Below are positions 6,153 to 8,797 of a stretch of 8,797 bases of DNA, one piece after another. Location of the stretch: positions 1 through 8,797 of the forward strand of contig JBLMZW010000060.1 of NCBI GenBank assembly GCA_050259035.1, given 5' to 3'. How positions within the stretch are numbered: the first letter of the stretch is position 1; the number at the start of each line of letters is the position of its first letter. A program made the position numbers and the translations under genes. Source of the stretch: JBLMZW01 sp050259035. Lineage in GTDB: Bacteria; Bacillota; Syntrophomonadia; Syntrophomonadales; DTU052. The notes beneath the pieces are model-generated. The model searched no databases, was not told the origin of the DNA, and was given only the letters and a program-made list of their open reading frames with translations.

Positions 6153-6629
6153 ATGTCTGAAAAAGAGATCATTTTAACACGCGAAGGCTTGAAAAAGCTG
6201 GAAGATGAACTGGAGATCCTCAAGTCAGTCAAACGCAAAGAGGTTGCGGAAAGAATCAAGCAGGCCATTGAGTTTGGGGATATCAGCGAAAACTCCGAAT
6301 ACGAGGATGCCAAAAACGAACAGGCATTTATCGAAGGACGGATTATGACGCTGGAAAAAACATTGCGTAATGCCAGATTGATTGAGGATGACGACATTCA
6401 TACCGACCGTGTATCCCTGGGTTCTAAGGTGGCTTTGGTTGACGTAAAAAGCAAGAAAGAAGTCGAGTATATTATAGTTGCTTCTGCCGAATCCAATCCC
6501 AAGGAGAGGAAAATATCTGACGAGTCTCCGGTGGGGAAGGCTTTGGTGGGTAAGACCATAGGATCCGAGGTCGAGGTTCAGGTTCCGGCTGGAAAGATCA
6601 AGTACCGTATAATCCGGATTGAAAAGTAA
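6153..6629 (+). CDS. greA: Transcription elongation factor GreA
   Basis: GreA enters the secondary channel of RNA polymerase and stimulates cleavage of the RNA 3' end in backtracked complexes. The 158-residue length is typical. Residues 1-75 form the N-terminal antiparallel coiled coil. Its tip, FGDISENSEYEDAK (41-54), carries the two acidic residues Asp43 and Glu46 that match the catalytic tip residues of E. coli GreA. The C-terminal FKBP-like domain includes VSLGSKVALVDV (87-98), ISDESPVGKALVGKTIGSEV (121-140) and the end VQVPAGKIKYRIIRIEK. ATG 6153 has AAGGGAGA (6139-6146) 6 nt upstream. Expression is probably set by the consensus promoter at 6012-6040 and by read-through of the leader terminator at 6090-6115. 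Confidence 0.97.
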   Translation: MSEKEIILTREGLKKLEDELEILKSVKRKEVAERIKQAIEFGDISENSEYEDAKNEQAFIEGRIMTLEKTLRNARLIEDDDIHTDRVSLGSKVALVDVKSKKEVEYIIVASAESNPKERKISDESPVGKALVGKTIGSEVEVQVPAGKIKYRIIRIEK

Positions 6630-6631
6630 AA

Positions 6632-6655
6632 GCAGGCGTTGCTTGGGTTGCCTGC
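6632..6655 (+). other. Small hairpin just after greA
   Basis: GCAGGC (6632-6637) pairs with GCCTGC (6650-6655) across a 12-nt loop, immediately after the greA stop. No T-run follows, so it is not a standard terminator. GCCTG (6650-6654) could instead pair with CAGGC (6665-6669) of the next dyad, so the two structures are partly exclusive. Confidence 0.35.
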
Positions 6656-6663
6656 ACATCAAG

Positions 6664-6705
6664 TCAGGCATAAGATGCCCGAAGGAGATAGCATCTTATG
6701 CCTGA
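6664..6705 (+). repeat. Perfect 15-bp inverted repeat in the greA-lysS gap
   Basis: TCAGGCATAAGATGC (6664-6678) is the exact reverse complement of GCATCTTATGCCTGA (6691-6705), with a 12-nt loop. A G-U pair and an A-U pair could extend it. Only a weak T-rich stretch (TTGTGTTGT) follows, so termination after greA would be inefficient at best. The loop contains GAAGGAG (6681-6687), a Shine-Dalgarno-like string. The dyad is clear, but its role (weak terminator, leader RNA structure, operator or mobile remnant) is not. The rest of the 153-nt gap shows no T-box or other riboswitch signature that I recognise. Confidence 0.85.
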
Positions 6706-6729
6706 TTGTGTTGTAATTACATCCCGATC

Positions 6730-6757
6730 TTTAAAGGCTGAGGGCTGCGAATATTAT
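6730..6757 (+). promoter_or_regulatory. Weak candidate promoter for lysS
   Basis: TTTAAA (6730-6735) and TATTAT (6752-6757) are 16 nt apart. The -10 box matches 5 of 6 bases but the -35 only 4 of 6. Transcription would start about 20 nt before lysS. Read-through from greA is an equally good explanation for lysS expression. Confidence 0.3.
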
Positions 6758-6767
6758 TTACACTTAT

Positions 6768-6776
6768 GGAGGAGGT
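6768..6776 (+). promoter_or_regulatory. Strong ribosome binding site supporting the TTG start of lysS
   Basis: GGAGGAGGT lies 6 nt upstream of TTG 6783-6785. The reading from this TTG gives a normal LysRS N-terminus, and no in-frame ATG nearby has such a site. Confidence 0.85.
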
Positions 6777-6782
6777 ATTCTT

Positions 6783-8255
6783 TTGTCAGACCTGGAACTG
6801 AATGAGTTAATACAAATCCGGCTAAACAAGGTTAATGAACTTAGAGACAAAGGAATTGAACCATACGGTTTCAAATTCGAGCGTTCGGCCTTTGCCCAAA
6901 ACATAAAAGATGATTTTGAATCCATGGAAGGGAAACCCGTTTCCGTGGCTGGCCGTTTAATGGCTAAACGGGGACATGGTAAAGCCGGTTTCGCCAACCT
7001 GCAGGATCCCTCTGGAAGCATTCAACTCTATTTCAAGGTAGACGATCTAGGTGAAGAACAATACGACCTTTATGAAAAGGCGGATATCGGCGATATAATT
7101 GGGGTGCAGGGTGAGGTTTTTCGAACCAAACGCGGCGAAATTTCCATTGCAGCCCGAGAAATGGTGTACCTCTCCAAATCCTTAAGACCTCTTCCTGAGA
7201 AGTGGCATGGTTTAAAAGACGTCGAAATGCGCTACCGCCAAAGGTATGTTGACCTGATTGTTAATCAGGAAGTCAGGGACGTCTTTATTAAGCGCAGCAA
7301 CATTATTAAGGCCATTCGACACTATTTGGACAGCCAGGGATTCCTTGAAGTGGAGACTCCAATGATGCAGCCTATAGCAGGCGGAGCGGCAGCACGCCCG
7401 TTTATTACTCACCATAACGCTTTAAATATGGAGCTTTACCTGAGAATAGCCCCGGAACTTTATTTAAAACGTTTACTGGTCGGCGGGTTGGAAAAAGTCT
7501 ATGAGATAAACCGAAATTTCCGCAATGAAGGTATTTCAACCAGGCATAATCCTGAGTTCACCATGTTGGAGATCTACCAGGCTTATGGTGATTACCACAC
7601 TATGATGCAGCTTTCTGAGAATTTAGTCGGGTATGTTGTTAAACAGGTTTTTGGCACTCTGGAGATAGAGTACCAGGGGACCCGCCTTGACTTTTCTCCC
7701 CCGTGGGATCGAATTACTATGCTGGATGCTATCCGGGAATATTCTGGTGTGGATATGTCGACGGCTAAAACCGACGAAGAAGCCAGATCCCTGGCTAAAA
7801 ACCTTAACCTTAAAGTGGAAAAGGACGCCACCCGCGGCGAGATAATGAATTTGATATTTGAGGAACTGGTAGAACCTCATCTGATACAGCCAACTTTCAT
7901 TTACAGTTATCCAGTGGAGATCAGTCCTTTAGCCAAGCGGAGCAGGGAAAATCCACAATTGACTGACCGGTTTGAGATTTTTATGATGAGCCGAGAGCTG
8001 GGTAACGCATTTTCCGAATTAAATGACCCCATTGATCAGAGAGAACGATTTGAAATGCAGGTGAAGAAGAGAAAACAGGGGGACTCCGAAGCTCACATGA
8101 TGGATGAGGACTACCTGAATGCTCTGGAATACGGAATGCCGCCGGCGGGAGGTTTGGGAATAGGAATAGACCGGTTGGTTATGATCCTGACTGATGCGGC
8201 CTCTATAAGGGATGTAATTCTGTTCCCTACCCTGCGGAGATTGACGACCGAATAA
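6783..8255 (+). CDS. lysS: Lysyl-tRNA synthetase, class II
   Basis: LysS charges tRNA-Lys with lysine using ATP in the cytoplasm. The 490-residue length is standard for the bacterial class II enzyme. After an N-terminal helix (ELIQIRLNKVNELRDKGIEPY) comes the anticodon-binding OB fold, about 53-130, with VAGRLMAKRGHGKAGFANLQ. The catalytic domain has RYRQRYVDLI-type sequence near 150-159, motif 1 around GFLEVETPMMQPIAGGAAAR (186-205), motif 2 with FRNEGISTRHNPEFTMLE (246-263) and motif 3 with GLGIGIDRLVMIL (457-469). ELGNAFSELNDP (405-416) is a conserved lysine/ATP-site segment. The gene uses a TTG start with a very strong ribosome site. It follows greA after 153 nt and converges on a MurJ gene. 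No lysine riboswitch or T-box is visible upstream. Confidence 0.98.
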   Translation: MSDLELNELIQIRLNKVNELRDKGIEPYGFKFERSAFAQNIKDDFESMEGKPVSVAGRLMAKRGHGKAGFANLQDPSGSIQLYFKVDDLGEEQYDLYEKADIGDIIGVQGEVFRTKRGEISIAAREMVYLSKSLRPLPEKWHGLKDVEMRYRQRYVDLIVNQEVRDVFIKRSNIIKAIRHYLDSQGFLEVETPMMQPIAGGAAARPFITHHNALNMELYLRIAPELYLKRLLVGGLEKVYEINRNFRNEGISTRHNPEFTMLEIYQAYGDYHTMMQLSENLVGYVVKQVFGTLEIEYQGTRLDFSPPWDRITMLDAIREYSGVDMSTAKTDEEARSLAKNLNLKVEKDATRGEIMNLIFEELVEPHLIQPTFIYSYPVEISPLAKRSRENPQLTDRFEIFMMSRELGNAFSELNDPIDQRERFEMQVKKRKQGDSEAHMMDEDYLNALEYGMPPAGGLGIGIDRLVMILTDAASIRDVILFPTLRRLTTE

Positions 8256-8277
8256 CCTGGCTTTTTGCCGCGGGTTA
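8253..8277 (+). terminator. Weak, bulged hairpin after lysS; possible terminator
   Basis: TAACC (8253-8257, including the lysS stop) can pair with GGTTA (8273-8277), and inside it GGC (8259-8261) can pair with GCC (8267-8269) around a TTTTT loop. It is followed by only AATTTTA. Unpaired bases between the two stems make it imperfect. In the opposite direction there is no T-run after it, so it would not serve the convergent MurJ gene well. Confidence 0.35.
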
Positions 8278-8299
8278 ATTTTAGGTTTGGATAAATGTC

Positions 8300-8797
8300 T
8301 TAAGAGCCAGGAAGAAATTTTTGTTTCAGGCGGCTGACTACATACCAGGCTTCCTCTACCCTCAAAGCAATAACCATGGCCAGGTAAACAGCCGCACCAA
8401 ACAGGATGCAGGAGAATAAATGCAGAAGTTGACCCCAGGTCGAAGTTAGATTGATGTATCCTGCCAGCAAGGGATTTAAAAAACCTACCCCTACGGCCAT
8501 CGCCAGAGAAGCCAGAAGTATCTTCCCTAGATTGAAAAACATCCTTCGTTCCGGTATCTCCGGAAGCCTTTTGCGCAGAAACCAGTAGACCAGGATCATA
8601 TTAATGGTTGCTGCCAGGCTGCTTGATAAGGCCAGCCCTCCGTGTTGCAACACCCTCACCAAAGCCATGCTGAACAGCACATTCAATGCCACCACGATTA
8701 TGCTGATCATAACCGGGGTTTTCGTATCCTGTAAAGAATAAAACGTTCTATTTAAAACATTATAGGCCCCCTGGGCAAAAAGGCCAAAGACATAGAA
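8300..8797 (-). CDS. murJ: MurJ-type lipid II flippase (MviN family), C-terminal part; 5' end outside window
   Basis: MurJ flips the peptidoglycan precursor lipid II across the cytoplasmic membrane. The minus-strand frame is open from the window edge to TAA (complement of 8300-8302), giving 165 visible residues of a protein normally about 500-520 long. It opens with FYVFGLFAQGAYNVLNRTFY and then SLQDTKTPVMI. The N-R-x-F-Y-(S/A)-L-x-D-T-x-T-P pattern is characteristic of MurJ. An ATG at 8708-8710 is internal, because this motif lies upstream of it. Four hydrophobic segments follow, centred on IIVVALNVLFSMALV, LAATINMILVYWFL, ILLASLAMAVGVGFL and FGAAVYLAMVIAL. They match transmembrane helices 11-14 of the 14-helix MOP-family fold. 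The C-terminus is short and basic (RLKQKFLPGS). The gene is convergent with lysS, 44 nt away. MurJ is likelier than a polysaccharide or sporulation MOP flippase, but only the end is visible. Confidence 0.88.
   Translation of the reverse strand, partial: FYVFGLFAQGAYNVLNRTFYSLQDTKTPVMISIIVVALNVLFSMALVRVLQHGGLALSSSLAATINMILVYWFLRKRLPEIPERRMFFNLGKILLASLAMAVGVGFLNPLLAGYINLTSTWGQLLHLFSCILFGAAVYLAMVIALRVEEAWYVVSRLKQKFLPGS

Noticed and set aside
6225..6671. 148-codon minus-strand open frame opposite greA
   Set aside because: It lies almost entirely antisense to greA, shows no recognisable motif or ribosome site, and is best explained as a shadow of greA codon use.
6630..6782. T-box or lysine riboswitch upstream of lysS
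   Set aside because: No T-box antiterminator sequence of the AGGGTGGNACC type and no recognisable lysine riboswitch core. The gap is also too short for either.
8256..8311. CCTGGCT / AGCCAGG inverted repeat across the lysS-murJ junction
   Set aside because: The 7-bp arms are 42 nt apart, one arm is inside the MurJ coding end, and no T-run follows either arm in a useful position. Chance is likely.

Overview
The window reads as a chromosomal housekeeping region of a Gram-positive, clostridia-type bacterium (Firmicutes). The clues are strong AGGAGG-type ribosome binding sites, three TTG start codons, a class II lysyl-tRNA synthetase and the dusB / greA / lysS neighbourhood. A Syntrophomonadaceae- or Peptococcaceae-like clostridium is my best guess, but that is inference from gene content and general resemblance only. 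I see no IS element, phage gene, CRISPR array, tRNA or rRNA.

Region 1 (1-3609, + strand) is a tightly packed run of cofactor and tRNA-modification genes. It holds the 3' end of nadC (NAD synthesis), an autocleaving S58/DmpA/NylC-type peptidase, coaX (type III pantothenate kinase, first step of CoA synthesis) and dusB (tRNA dihydrouridine synthase). Gaps are 37, 22 and 2 nt, which suggests one transcript.

Region 2 (3610-6115, + strand) starts with a good sigma-A promoter (3624-3652) and holds three tightly linked genes. The first encodes a small HTH protein with an alpha/beta C-terminal domain. The second encodes a protein of the type often labelled quinate 5-dehydrogenase, although I cannot support that activity from the sequence. 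The third encodes a conserved-looking protein with a Rossmann-like segment that I do not recognise. The first two overlap by 4 nt (TTGA) and the third follows after 10 nt. A rho-independent terminator at 6090-6115 closes the unit. This three-gene module is the least explained part of the window.

Region 3 (6012-8277, + strand) contains greA and lysS. A perfect-consensus promoter (TTGACA, 17 nt, TATAAT) lies inside the end of the third unknown gene. It sits upstream of the terminator, so greA appears to have a leader with a terminator in it. That layout resembles the GraL leader of E. coli greA. The 153-nt greA-lysS gap holds a perfect 15-bp inverted repeat with no good U-tract.

Region 4 (8300-8797, - strand) is the C-terminal third of a MurJ-type lipid II flippase, convergent with lysS and cut by the window edge.
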